Notes: a model not told the origin generated them from the letters alone. Shown: positions 22,860-35,541, numbered from the stretch's first letter. The stretch: 64,000 nucleotides of DNA from Cordilura impudica (GCA_963682025.1 OY821519.1:137449594-137513593), one strand, 5' to 3'. Numbers and translations: made by a program.

Positions 22860-23960
22860 TTATATAAAAACAAAAAGCGATTGGGCGCGATCGGACCAAT
22901 GGGCGTGGCACCCCCCCCAGACAAAGTAAATATTAAATGTCATATATCAAGAGTACTGTAATAGTGAGAAACTTGGGTCTTTTTGTGAGCCCATAGGTTA
23001 TTCAAAATATGGGCATGCTCAGAGTAGTAGACGTGGCACCGCCCATACAAGGTAAATATACAATACTATGTAATTGGAAAGCCTTGTCACTTTAAAAGAG
23101 ACCACCAGATATTAATGTGAATAATCAGATAAAAATAGGCGGGATAGGATAAGTTTTGACAATGCGGGTAGTTCTGGAAAATGTGGGCAGAATAGATAAA
23201 TTCTAAAATCGCCATAGTCAAAAATCGCCAAAATAAAAAACGCAAAAATGGAAAATCACGAAAAACAAATATCGCCAAAATAAAGATTTTCAAAAATCGG
23301 CAAAAATAAAAAAACTTAAAAATCAAAATCGCTAAAATAAGAAATTTCCAAATGCAATTCTAAATACAAGGCCAATTCAAGCATTGCCGGACTTAATATG
23401 GAAAATCCATGTTTTTCTAATGGGCTATGTGTATGTAGCTTGCTTCAGAGTAAGAACGCCAAAAATTTGATAATTTTTGCTCCGAATAAAAAAACAAAAA
23501 TATTTTATTTCATAAAGCATTGAAATAAAAAAAAAAATTACATTGATAAAATAAATGTCAATAAGACTCGATATGTCGTAGCGAAGCACGACAGGGCATA
23601 TTATTTAGTTGTATATAAAATTTACAATTTTTACAATTTCTGACTGCTTCTCTGAGATTATATTTTTCTAATACACGTTAGAAGTAGGCCTGGCAGCCTC
23701 CATACATCTTAAATAGTATGACAGTCTTGAAAGTTTATTAGTTTTTATCATCATATATCTGAAGTAAATCATATATTTGGAGTACTCACTGGATCCATTT
23801 GTTAATGTGAGCGGTCAATCTAAAAATGGGCAGAATTTGATGAGGGGAAATCCTTTCTTACAGGTACCTGATATGAAATGAGACATATGTGTGCCAGTGT
23901 TCGCCAAATTCAAATAATATAGGAAGTTTTATAGCACTTGGTATGTATTCTACTTTATTT
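22860..23960 (+). repeat. Degenerate family B Helitron-like fragments
   Basis: Scattered family B sub-repeats: GGGCGTGGCACCCCCCCCAG with ACAAAGTAAATATTAAATG (22905), GACGTGGCACCGCCCATACA (23030), and a GTAGCGAAGCACGACAGGG end-like block at 23578. Between 23210 and 23345 is a degenerate (AAAATCGCCAAAATAAA)-type low-complexity tract. The order is broken, so I do not define one element. Confidence 0.5.
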
Positions 23961-23963
23961 TTT

Positions 23964-25491
23964 ATGTGTAACATCTATACGCTCAGGGGCTAAAAATTTA
24001 GTTCACAATACAATCAGGAAAACAGCGTAAGACATAAATGGTGTGAGGTACGATTCTACTGGTAAAAGATAAAAGGAAGGCACGATTTCATTAGGAAGTG
24101 TTTGGAGATAAAATGTGGGAGCGAATAGCGTTATAAAAACGTTTTGAAAAGTGAAAAATGAAAAACCAAAAATGAAAAACAAAAAATGAAAAATAAAAAA
24201 TTAAAAATTAAAAATTAAAAATTAAAAATTAAAAATTAAAAATTAAAAATTAAAAATTAAAAATTAAAAATTAAAAATTAAAAATTAAAAATTAAAAATT
24301 AAAAATTAAAAATTAAAAATTAAAAATTAAAAATTAAAAATTAAAAATTAAAAATTAAAAATTAAAAATTAAAAATTAAAAATAAAAAATTAAAAATTAA
24401 AAATTAAAATTTAAAAATTAAAAATTAAAAATTAAAAATTAAAAATTAAAAATTAAAAATTAAAAATTAAAAATTAAAAATTAAAAATTAAAAATTAAAA
24501 ATTAAAAATTAAAAATTAAAAATTAAAAATTAAAAATTAAAAATTAAAAATTAAAAATTAAAAATTAAAAATTAAAAATTAAAAATTAAAAATTAAAAAT
24601 TAAAAATTAAAAATTAAAAATTAAAAATTAAAAATTAAAAATTAAAAATTAAAAATTAAAAATTAAAAATTAAAAATTAAAAATTAAAAATTAAAAATTA
24701 AAAATTAAAAATTAAAAATTAAAAATTAAAAATTAAAAATTAAAAATTAAAAATTAAAAATTAAAAATTAAAAATTAAAAATTAAAAATTAAAAATTAAA
24801 AATTAAAAATTAAAAATTAAAAATTAAAAATTAAAAATTAAAAATTAAAAATTAAAAATTAAAAATTAAAAATTAAAAATTAAAAATTAAAAATTAAAAA
24901 TTAAAAATTAAAAATTAAAAATTAAAAATTAAAAATTAAAAATTAAAAATTAAAAATTAAAAATTAAAAATTAAAAATTAAAAATTAAAAATTAAAAATT
25001 AAAAATTAAAAATTAAAAATTAAAAATTAAAAATTAAAAATTAAAAATTAAAAATTAAAAATTAAAAATTAAAAATTAAAAATTAAAAATTAAAAATTAA
25101 AAATTAAAAATTAAAAATTAAAAATTAAAAATTAAAAATTAAAAATTAAAAATTAAAAATTAAAAATTAAAAATTAAAAATTAAAAATTAAAAATTAAAA
25201 ATTAAAAATTAAAAATTAAAAATTAAAAATTAAAAATTAAAAATTAAAAATTAAAAATTAAAAATTAAAAATTAAAAATTAAAAATTAAAAATTAAAAAT
25301 GAAAAACAAAAAATAAAAAATTAAAAATGAAAAATGAAATAAAAAAATTAAAAACGAAAAATAAAAAATTAACCAGTTGAAATAATAAATGCTAATAAAT
25401 ATACGATTTCTGTTTGATTTAAAAAAGAGCCATAAATAAATCTTTAATTACTAGATGTTTACACATCTCCCCTGTGAACGGACTAACATGA
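23964..25491. mobile_element. MITE-like element M, copy 3, expanded by satellite
   Basis: Left end TATGTGTAACATCTATACGC with CACAATACAATCAGG and AACAGCGTAAGAC; right end CTAGATGTTTACACATCTCC and CCTGTGAACGGACTAACATG. These match the two ends of copy 1, yet the copy is about 1.5 kb because a 7-bp satellite fills its centre. Without the array it would be near 400 bp. Confidence 0.65.
24195..25300. repeat. 7-bp satellite array (TTAAAAA)n
   Basis: About 158 head-to-tail copies of TTAAAAA, almost without change; the main flaws are at about 24381-24386 (AAATAAAAAATT) and 24408 (an extra T). The flanks hold looser versions (GAAAAATGAAAAACAAAAA), showing that the array grew out of an A-rich simple sequence. 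Its true length cannot be trusted from an assembly. Confidence 0.95.
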
Positions 25492-26999
25492 TTTTTTCTC
25501 TTTTAATTTAACATAAGATATAAAATTAAATCAACGTTTCCTTAAGTTTAAAAAATTAATTTTGAATATATAAACGGAATGAAACAAGTTACAGTTTCAA
25601 TGCAGTTACAGACATAATGAACCCTTAACCGGCAACAGTCCACATTTGGGTCGCTCTATTGATGTTCAGCTGCTTTAAAAATTTTGAATGGTGTAACATT
25701 TAATAAACTGCGTGAACATTTTGTCGTGCATTGTATCGACAAATACGAAATTAGCACTCACATATCGAATAAATAAAATAAAAGTGATATAGACTTGATT
25801 CGCTCTCTGAATCATGATTGTGAACCTTGGTGTTCAGACGAGTGTTCTTGTTTCATTTTGACGTTTATATTTTTTGTGCAAATAAATATTTGAAGACATC
25901 CTTCTACACTTTACGTTTCACTATTTAATTTTTTTAATTTTCACTTGAATATATATATGTAAATATATACCTTTTATTTGTTAAATGTTTCTATTTATTT
26001 TATTGCACAAATTAATTTTTTGTTTTTTCTTTGTTTATATATTTTTGACAGCTAGTTCAGATAAACTAGCGATAATTTCTTATCAAACTTGGAAATGACA
26101 CTCAATGTTTCTAGGTTCACAACTAGGTTAATTTTGAACCAAGTAGATTCGCTCTCAAAATTTTGTATGGAGAATCATGTAGATTCAATCATGATTCGGG
26201 CGCGAACCGTGAATGAGAGAGCGAACCGCGAATCTTGCTGTCCGTGTGAACATAGCATTACGATAATGCTAATTTAAAAAGCAGTAATCGAAACAAGAAC
26301 AACAACAAAACAAAAATATGGAATTATTTGCGAGAGAAAAAACAGTATACTCCACTTACATAGATCAAAATAAATTGTAAATTGTTTACAAATAGTGACT
26401 GTAATCGACCAATGGGTCACAAGTGTCCCACAACTTTTTTCCTATTACGAGCAGAAAAAATTTAATGTTGGGTTGATAAGTTCAAACAAAAAATTTAAAA
26501 AATTTTCTAACGATTAAAAATTCAATATGCACACGCTAAAAAAACCTATACAAATATTCGTGTCTGTGAAGTATGATCCTTACAAATAGCATGTTTTCTC
26601 GAAATATCATGTGATAAAAATATTGTAAATCAACAATTGTAAAAAAATTGATAAAAGCACCACTACAATCTTGTATTTACATAGCTTTAATTTTTTAAAA
26701 TTCAAATGTACCAATGTACCAAATGTACCCTTCTTGCATTTGTAAAAAAAAATAGAAAAATATACAAAATTTGTTTCAGAATTATATGTTCTTGCTTTAA
26801 ATTGATACAAAGGTTGGCGAATATACTACAAGAACTCATTTTCGTAAAAATATCAAATAACTCTTAACAGTTTTACAAAAATCAAAATTATTAAATTTTG
26901 TGAAGCAATAGAAACATTACCAGAAAGTAGCAGGCTTTGAAAATAGCTTAAAATTTAAAAACTATTACCACGACCAAGTGGCAATCTCCTCACTAAAAC
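25492..26999. other. No gene seen
   Basis: AT-rich DNA. GATTCGCTCTC and AATCATGATT blocks occur at about 25797-25820 and again, partly inverted, at 26145-26245. They may be ends of a divergent inverted-repeat element, but I cannot define it. Confidence 0.35.
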
Positions 27000-27345
27000 C
27001 AGTACTAGTCTAACAATAATTGGTAATTTGGAGCTTATGGCATTTTAAGTCGATATCATAGGTGTCATTTGTATGGGGACTAGGTCTGAACATGTACCGA
27101 TTTTCACCAATTTAAATAGCGTTTCCCTATGGTCGATGAAAGCTTATGTACCAAATTTCATCACAATTTGCGATCTACAGTTTGCCTACAAGGATTATGT
27201 AACACACAGATAGACAGACAGATAGACTAACAGACGGGTGGAATAGCATCGCTAAATCGACTCATAAAGTGATTCTGAGTCGATTGGTTTAATAAAATAT
27301 GGGTCTAGTTTAAACATTTTTGGTAGTTACAAACATCAGTAAATA
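27000..27345 (-). repeat. Partial DINE-like repeat copy
   Basis: Shares GGTAATTTGGAGCTTATGGC, GTCATTTGTATGGGGACTAG, a decayed AGACAGACAG microsatellite, AAGTGATTCTGAGTCGATTG and ATTTTTGGTAGTTACAAAC with the full copies. It stops before the terminal block. Confidence 0.7.
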
Positions 27346-28524
27346 AATTGTTGAAGATATTTTTAAAGATATTTTCAAAACAATCTGATGTGATTTTAGG
27401 ACAGCGAAAACAGAAGAGATGTAAAATCTACGAAAAAATGCACAATGGATTCTAAAGAGAACAATTTCCATTTGCAAACCGAAAAAAATAATTATATTTT
27501 TTAAGCATAAATCTGGAGTTTTATCCTTTCGAAAGACAATTCGATATTCTCGAGTTTAAAATCCTTTAAAAACATTAATAGCTGTGGGTACAACCGATAA
27601 CCCTCTAAGTCGATTTGAAACCGATTTTAGTTATGTAGGCTATCATATTCTACTAACAACGTTTTGTATTTATGTGAAATCCAAATTTCTCTAACATTGT
27701 TTTTTAAAAAGTTATTAATGAAAATATACTAACCTAAATCGCAATGAACCCCCATTACATTTATAAAAAAAAGTTATTTTTCTCAAAAGCATGATTTTCG
27801 ACTTAGGCGCTGTTAATGCTTGTGACCACAGATATAATCTTTAAAATTTCAATTTAACCTTTGAAAGATCTTGTAAGGCTAATGAAAACTTCTAAATTTT
27901 TTTAGCATAGTGTTTAAATTTTAAGCCAGTTAAAAAACATGAAAAACAAATCTCGGTACATAACTGTTAGTAACTAGTTTGTAACTAACGACTAAACTAT
28001 GCAAAACTATTTACTATAAAACAGAGAGAAACAAACTAAAATAATATGTATATAAATAGATATATACAAGTTTAGATACAAAACAAAATATACTGAATAA
28101 ATTCTTGCATATACAGATATTCTCCGAAGATGGTTAATGATGATGTCACCGCTGACAGCGCTGCTAATGTTGCTCTCACACGATTCACACTGGGTTGAAA
28201 TATACCAAACTAACCGTTTAAACACATTCTAAGGTGTTTACTATTCCTGCAGTGTTCTCGCAAAGTTAAAATTGAAAATCAAATTATCCCAAGTTAGTAT
28301 TTTTTCAGAAGTATTTTTATAATGGAACTACCAATTTTAAGTATTTTAAAACACATGTCCTAAATTTTTGGCAACATATTTTTCTTTTTAAATTGTTCCA
28401 AAAATAAAATATTTCCAAATTTTTAAAAATAGCTAGAAATATAAAAATTGGATAAAAATGTTATGGTGCGATTTTACATGCAATACTTTTATTTAAGCCT
28501 CTTAAAAAAAAATCTTTCAAAATA
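27346..28524. other. No gene seen
   Basis: AT-rich unique DNA; chance frames only. Confidence 0.4.
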
Positions 28525-28939
28525 CACTGTGGAACAAATTCAGGATAGCAAAAGTTGGGTCGATTCTGAGAGTGAGGGGTGAAAATAGAGGCTATATTAG
28601 AAGGTCCGTATCGCGGCGTTTGTTTATGTTAGTTCGAATTTTTTCTTAATCGACCTTCGAACTTTGCAGTCAAATGCCGATTTTCAGCATATTGTTTATA
28701 GGGTAAAAGTCAAATTATTACTAGTCAAATTATTACTAGAGACTTGTGCCACAATCAAAATTTTTTAAAAAATTGATTTAGAAAATTTTTGTGGTGCTTA
28801 TGAAGCAAAATGTTGGGCAAATTATTTTTTTTTTCATGCTTTTTGAAAATATTTTCCACAAAACTAAGTCTTTTTTGCTTTCTGTTGGATCTATAATATG
28901 CTTCTCAGTTTCTTCAATAAATTTCATTTGAAAAGAAAA
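28525..28939. repeat. Left terminal inverted repeat of CACTG transposon
   Basis: Matches the right arm from CACTGTGG through GGTGAAAATAGAGG, CGTATCGCGGCGTTTGTTTA and TTGTGGTGCTTATGAAGC to TTTCATTTGAAAAGAAAA. The inverted sense lets the ends pair. Confidence 0.85.
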
Positions 28940-29303
28940 TGGTCTTAGTCGATAATTTGCGTGAAAAATCCCAAAACCATTAAATAAATAGCGATTTAGG
29001 TAGAAGTAATTAAAAAGGGAAGTTCCAAGAATTAGGAATTAGTAAAACAACTTTTTTGTTTTCAACCATCGCACCGGTAGCGATTTTTTTTTTATTTCGT
29101 ACAAGCGAACTAATGTCAAAAATGAAGATTCAGTTAAGACTCGAAACTCAGCCGAAGCTGATGTCTTTTAATTTTCGCTCGTTCATGATAAAATTTGCTA
29201 TTAATTTTTTTTTGGAACTTATTTCATTTTGTGAGTGATTTAAATTAAGTGCATCGGTTTCATAAAAATAACAAAAAAAAAACATTGTATAATATATACT
29301 CTA

Positions 29304-31143
29304 CTAGCTGGACCCGGCAAACGTTGTTTTGCCCTCAATGAATTTTTATTTTAGTTAGAATCTGTATATACCTATATAAAATGTGTGACGAAGATCTCCA
29401 GATAATAAAATGAGAGCTTCACCAAAAAATCTTTCATTGCCTTTCAAATCTTTTATCAAATCAAATCACAATGTTTGTGAGCCATGGTACATTCATCCCA
29501 AATAAAAATACTGCATTTTTGCAGAACTTTTGCCATACCGGAATGTTTTTTGATATTACAGACGGCATTCTCATTTTTTTGTACGTTTAACGGTGATTTG
29601 AGTGCTGAATGAGCTGTGCGGCCACCATGCAATAATGTAGCGGCTTTTTCCTTCTTTTTCGTTAGAATATTTATATATAAAAACGTTTGTGAGTTTATTT
29701 ATTAAAATTTATATAAATTTGACAACTCATTATTTTTCGAACGACAGCGCCATCTACCGGGTCCAATAAAAAAATGTTTCTAACATACATATATGTACAT
29801 TCTTAGTTTCATTAAAATCACACCATAAATAAGAATATTCGAAATAACTTTACCCAGCGCCACCTATCGGGTCCATTTATACATACAAAAATTTCTTATG
29901 ACGAAACATACGTTCATTCTGAATTGCAGTCAAATCGCGCTGAAAGTAAAAATTTTTGTTTTTAACTTGACCCCAACGCCATCTAGAGGGTTAAAACTAA
30001 AAAAAAAACACAGAACAGCTCGAACCGAACCTATGCTGGAAATCCTACCTCGACAGCTCTTATGGTTCCGGAGATCATTCGTTACAATCGAATGCATCAA
30101 CGTTTTTATATATACGCCACGCCCCTTTGCCCACTAACAACTTTATATAGCTAAGGTCTTATTATTTCGCAAAAATATCCTTTTGTGAAAATTTCATGGC
30201 GATCCTTCCAGTAGTTTAGAAGATATTACGATTTTTTATTTTTCTAAAAAGGGGCGTGGTCCCGCCCACTTTTCTTCTTGTATGTATTTCTATTCATGCT
30301 AATACCATATGTACCAAATATGACTGCTGTAGGTAAAAAAATTCCCGTGATATGACTTTTTCAAATTTTTGGTTATATGGGCGTGGAACCGCCCCTTTGT
30401 CCAATCAAAAATTTATATAGCATATTATTCCTTCCAGAGTCACAGTAACACGCTCTGAAAATTTCAGGAAGATCGGTTCTTTGGTTTGGCCTCCTATAAA
30501 GCACAAACAAACACACATTCATTTTTATATATATAGATAGATTGAAAGCAGATTAATTATGATTTAAGGTAAAATGGGGCGAAAAAGGGGGACTTGGTAA
30601 TAAAAAAATGTATGGCTACCTTACCTGTAGATAAAAAGTGTATAAAACTTTAGATAAATACATATTACAAAAAAATTATTTTGTATAGCAAACATTGTTA
30701 GTGGTATAAGTAAAAAAAAGGGGGCGGTGAAATGGGCGTGGTTCATAGTTATATGGCGACGTTAACAGTATTAAGAGCAATATACTACCAAATAAAAAAA
30801 TCCGTTGGAAGGAACAAATTTGTACAGAGAAAAAAAAGTTTAAAACTTTCAAACAAAATTTGGCGTGAAAAGGGGCGTGAAAGGGGGCGTGGCGTAAGAA
30901 ATGTTTATTTCTACCTCGCCTGGAGTATAATGTGTATACAATTTGAAGTAAATCTGTTAAAAACTATATGGGAGAGCAATTACATAATTTTAAAAAAGTG
31001 GGCGTAAAAGTGGGCGTGGTCAAAAAAAAAGTACCCTATTAATCATGAAAATTTCAGGAAGATCGGTCCAGAGGTTTGGTCTCCTATAAGGTACACACAA
31101 ACAAACAAAAAAACAAACACACATTCAATTTTATATATATAGA
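29304..31143 (-). mobile_element. Helitron with Pif1-helicase relic
   Basis: Minus-strand element. The 3' end is at 29304: hairpin GGCAAA-ACAACG-TTTGCC, then GGGTCCAG and CTAG|T. The 5' end is A|TCTATATATATAAAATTGAA at 31143; a second TCTATATATATAAAA start lies at 30537, so two 5' ends are stacked (29304-30537 plus 30538-31143). At about 29570-29390 a decayed helicase reads M-A-K-V-L-Q-K-C, I-W-D-E-C-T-M-A-H-K (Walker B, DE) and F-G-E-A-L-I-L-L-S-G-D-L-R, across frameshifts. Such a Pif1-type helicase belongs to the Rep-helicase protein of Helitrons. Sub-repeats with GGGGCGTGG and ATTTCAGGAAGATCGGT fill the rest. Confidence 0.75.
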
Positions 31144-31149
31144 TTAAAA

Positions 31150-32955
31150 ATGTCGGAACCAAAATGTAAAATGGACCATTTTTGTAATGTTTGTGGACGT
31201 TTCATAGCAAGCGATGAAAAATGTGGCAATGCGAGTGTTTTTTTTTTTTGGAAGCCTATAAACAATATTTCTCGCAAGAGTTTATCACTGACGTAAACTA
31301 TGCCCCCAAAAAAGTTTGCTTTAATTGCTATTCAACTCTTATGCAATGGAAAAATGAAAAGAAGAAGGCTATGCCTTTTGGTATACCAATGATGTTGTTA
31401 GACAACAGCCCGCATCAAGAAGAAAATTGCTATGGATGTATCAACTACCATAAAACTTTGAATAGAAGGAAAGCAAAGAATAAAAAGAAGCAGTGCCAAG
31501 TGTCCAATTACCATTACCGCACTCAGAATTCGTTCCAGTACCAACATACCAAAGTATTGATCTTCAAACGCCGCTGCTACATCCATGGATTTCTTCTCAG
31601 AATATGACCCTGGTGAAGGTATATCGTATGAAACATTAAAGGACCCAATATTAATCACAGAAAACCAATTGGATGGAATTGTTGCAAATTTGTGTTTGAC
31701 TCAGAAAAAATCAGAACTACTGGCTTCATTTTTGAAAGGAAATAATTTGCTGGCGAAAGGTACCAAAGTAACAGCGTATCGAAAACGCCAAAAAGAGTTA
31801 GAAAAGTTCTTCAATGTGAATGATGCAAAACATTTCGCTTATTGCAACGATATTGAAAAGTTAATGGAGACGATAGGGTTAACCTATAAAAAAGATGATT
31901 GGCGTTTATTCATCGATAGTGCACTAATCAGCTTAAAAGTTGTGCTTTTGCACAAGACAAATAGAATTCCTTCTGTTCCGATTGCGTATAGCACTGACAC
32001 TAGTGAAAGTTTCGATAATTTGAAACACATTCTGGAAGTAGTCAAATATAACGTACACCAGTGGCGCATTTGCTGCGACATCAAAATTGTTTCATTGATT
32101 ACAGGCTGAACAGCATCTGGCCGTCCAAAATATCCGTGTTTTTTGTGCGATTGGGATTCACGATACGGAGAAGGTATTAAAGGAAGAAACCAGTACAAAC
32201 AGCATAACTGGAATAGTCGCATTGGACGGAAATGGCCTAAAGACAATAGGCTACACGAAAGTCTTGTTCCTGAAATGAAAATTTTTTTGCCGTTGCTCCA
32301 CATTAAGCTTGGCATTGCTAAAATTTTTTTGAAATGTATCGCAAAAAGACCAGCAGTATTCAACCGCTTAAAAGACATTTTCCCAAGACTAAGTAACGCA
32401 AAATTCAGGAAGGGGTTGTTAATGGTCCCGATATACGGAAACTAATGAGTCGTCAAGATTTTGACCAAGTTCTGACAGACCGAGAATTAAATGCATGGCT
32501 CGCATTGAAAGCAGTCATTAAAGGACTTTTGGGTAAAGAATGCAAAGACAACTACAGGCAATCTGTTGCAAACATGTTGGCAGCTTTCGATGAAATTAGG
32601 GTTAATTGTCGTACAAAATTCATCTCTTGCATCAGCATCTTGATCAACTCGCTCAACAGTTGCCAACTGAATCTGATGAGCAAGGCCAACGTTATCACCA
32701 AACTGCGCTTCCATTTGAAATAAGGTAACTATAGAGTGTGCATATTTTGAATTCCTACATTTTTCTAATATCTTTGTCAGAGTGCACAATTTAAACATGT
32801 TAACGATTGCAAACTATTTTCGGTTCTTCTTCTAGGAAGAAGGGGAAGACAAAGATGAATATTTGTTGGACGAAATTATCGACCTTTCTGATGATGATGA
32901 CGATGACCAAAATATTAGAGAGAGCAGTGATATTGATCCACAGCTGCCTGCTTAA
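31150..32955 (+). pseudogene. Transposase-like gene of the CACTG element
   Basis: ATG at 31150, first residues M-S-E-P-K-C-K-M-D-H-F-C-N-V-C-G, a C-x2-C motif. After a shift the frame has V-N-Y-A-P-K-K-V-C-F-N-C and M-P-F-G-I-P-M. The longest open part, 31585-32108, runs into Y-S-T-D-T-S-E-S-F and C-C-D-I-K-I-V-S-L; 32120 onward gives K-Y-P-C-F-L-C-D-W-D-S-R, then L-P-L-L-H-I-K-L-G. Near 32620-32715 another frame gives S-D-E-Q-G-Q-R-Y-H-Q. A possible short intron (AAG|GTAACT to CTTCTAG|GAA, ending 32835) precedes an acidic tail, D-L-S-D-D-D-D-D-D, and the stop at 32955. I recognise this protein group as one repeated in many arthropod genomes; its chemistry is not known to me. About four frameshifts. 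Confidence 0.65.
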
Positions 32956-33164
32956 CGGCAACTGGCCAAATCATTAATTTAATTTATTTAATTTTTTTAC
33001 TTAAAACTTTTCATAACTAACATTTCAAAAATATATTTTTTTCCGAATTTTTTTAATTTCTTTTTCAATGTTTCTTCAAAACCAACACCGAAAAAAATTG
33101 GTACATAAAAGATGAGAAGTAAATTAATATTAAGCTGGAAATGCAAGTTCTGTATTATGATTGT

Positions 33165-33609
33165 TTTCTTTTCAAATGAAATTTATTGAAGATACTAAGA
33201 AGCACATTATAGATCAAACAGAAAGCAAAAAAGACTTAGTTTTGTGGAAAATATTTTCAAAAAGCATGAAAAAAAAATAATTTTTCCAACATTTTGCTTC
33301 ATAAGCACCACAAAAATTTTCTAAATCAATTTTTTTTAAAAATTTTGGTTGTTGCAAAGGTCTCTAGCAATAATTTAGCTTTTACAGATTGAAAAAATAT
33401 CAATTAGTCGACGAGTTATAGCCAAAAAACCATATAAACAATATGCTGAAAGTCGGCATTTGACTGCAAAGTTCGAAGGTCGATTAAAAAAAATATTCGA
33501 ACTAACATAAACAAACGCCGCGATACGGGTCTTCTAATTTAACCTCTATTTTCACCCCTCACTCTAAGAATCGACCTAACTTTTGCTAACCTGAATTTGT
33601 TCCACAGTG
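33165..33609. repeat. Right terminal inverted repeat of CACTG transposon
   Basis: Inverse of the left arm and close to the lone copy at 19222-19713. It keeps the block AGTCGACGAGTTATAGCCAA that the left arm has lost. Confidence 0.85.
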
Positions 33610-33612
33610 ATA

Positions 33613-34329
33613 TTATAAAAGCAGTCTAGTTGAAAAAAATATTCATTTATTGATTAAAAATCGAAGAGACAAAACAATTTTTGGAGCATCCATGATCAGA
33701 CAAATGTAGATAAACTAGATAAATTAAAAAAAAATATGTCCAAATATACAGTTTAGATGCTAAGAATTAGAATTCAAATTGCCACGCAATTAGCACCAGA
33801 TAAACTCTTATCGATTATCATTTTTTCGCATAATATTTTTACAACTATTTGGCCCCTTAGACTCGAAGGAAAACTAGAGCATTGCAATATGGTAAAGTTT
33901 CTGATTTCGTAGTACCCCTTCTATAATAAAAGATTGAAATATATATACTCACAGGTGAAAAATCAATAGTTAAGAAAAATAATAGTTAAGTTGTGATAAA
34001 AAAGCTACAAATTCATAAATAAATTTAACAAAGTTCTCGTCATATATTCTTAGTGCTGATATTTAGGTTGTAGATCACGAGGCAACACCCGTACAGACTT
34101 CTGTATAATTTCAATCCTTTAAGGGAAAAAAACATGATAGATATACATAGACCATTCAACCAAATTTTGTTTAGAGTATTGAAAAAAATTTTCTCTTTTA
34201 ATAAATCAATCCTTTTTTTAAACGAAAATAGCAAAAATATGCAAATATTTCAGAAATAAGCAAATATTTGCACACATATAAAAAATAAGAAAAAAAACTC
34301 AAACCCGATCTACCTTTAAAAGTAAAAAC
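33613..34329. other. No gene seen
   Basis: AT-rich unique DNA. Confidence 0.4.
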
Positions 34330-34995
34330 ACATAAGAAACTGTCGGACTAGGCCGACTATACGATAGCCTATACCGCGCCAACCAAATTTTAGAAGTTTT
34401 GTGTAATGTTCTTAATTTTAAGCCTGCATATATGAAAAACTCAATATCTGATGTCATTTTTATTTTGAGATTAGGTCAAAAAATGGACCGATCAATATCA
34501 TATTTAATAAGGACACTTATTTTTCTTACAAACACCTACAAACCAAATTCGAGTAAAAGCTATGCAATATTTTTTTTTAGATTTAAATGAAGAGCGGGAA
34601 TTAGCTTCATATGAGGACTATGGTCCTATAAGGTTTTTTAGACAACGGATATGTTGGTATATTACACACACATACTTACATCAAAATTTGTTTTATCCCA
34701 TAGGGTAGTTTGTAAGCTGGCTAGGTCAGAACATGAACCGATTTTTATTATCTATTCGAACTATGGTCGATACAAATTTATATACTAAATTTATATTTGC
34801 GACCAGTAGTTTCATTACAAGGTTAACATGATCACACAGATAGACGAACGGCAGGAAATCGCTAAACCGACCCAAAAAGTGATTCTAAGTCGATTAGTAC
34901 ACTAAAAGATGGGTCTAGATCAAATATTTTTGATAGTTAGACACATCAACACACCCTGTTATACCTTAACCACATATTGGTAGGGTATAAACATG
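34330..34995 (-). repeat. Full-length but divergent DINE-like copy
   Basis: Starts GTCGGACTAGGCCGACTATA (a variant of the terminal palindrome), includes the GACCGATTTTTATTATC block, a shortened AGACGAACGG microsatellite and AAGTGATTCTAAGTCGATTA, and ends CCACATATTGGTAGGGTATA. Confidence 0.75.
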
Positions 34996-35514
34996 GTAAT
35001 AAGCAACAAAGAGAAATGTTTTGTGAAAAAACTTCAGGAAAAATGTGCACTAGTTTTAAATTTTTCGTCTTTATGTATACTAGATATAAATACAGAGAAA
35101 TAAGCTGATTCAAGGCCTAAATCAAATGTATTTTTTTACTCGCATGCATTGTAAGTGTGCGTGAGTTCAAAAATTAAATGTTTATGGGTCATTAAAATTC
35201 TGTTGAAAAATTTATAGTTCATATTTTTTTTTTATTTCGTGAATCACAAGTGATGGTGAAGAAAATGAGCTTGTTAAATTTTGCCTTGAGTGAGCGTTAT
35301 TAAAACTAATGTGGAATTGATTGGAATCAAATGTTATTTCAATTACGTCTAGATTACATCCTTGTCACAAATGCATCTCTATTATTTTTGCGTGCTTATC
35401 ATTTACAGTAAAATTGTTAGGTTATAAAATATTTAGAAATATAATGAATGAGTTTGAAAATGTTCAGGCTCAAGACCAAATGTTTTTACTTTAAATAAAG
35501 CAATAGCATTAGCA
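34996..35514. other. No gene seen
   Basis: AT-rich unique DNA. Confidence 0.4.
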
Positions 35515-35541
35515 CATTTGTTTCCAAAATTGATCTATATT

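Larger units (their letters stand above)
28525..33609 (+). mobile_element. CACTG-ended transposon with long terminal inverted repeats
   Basis: A 5085-bp unit. The left edge is CACTGTGGAACAAATTCAGG and the right edge is its near-exact inverse, CAAATTTGTTCCACAGTG-like sequence ending at 33609. The direct flank is ATA on both sides (28522-28524 and 33610-33612), a 3-bp target duplication. The inverted arms are about 415 bp (28525-28939) and 445 bp (33165-33609); the left arm is shorter through a small internal replacement near 28700. Between them lie a transposase-like gene and a Helitron inserted later. CACTG ends plus a 3-bp duplication fit the CMC (CACTA/EnSpm-Mirage-Chapaev) superfamily; this is my inference. 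Confidence 0.75.

Noticed and set aside
24195..25300. CRISPR-like or coding repeat array
   Set aside because: Units are 7 bp with no spacers; it is a simple satellite.
31398..32378. Minus-strand frames of 86-164 codons
   Set aside because: Shadows of the plus-strand transposase-like gene.
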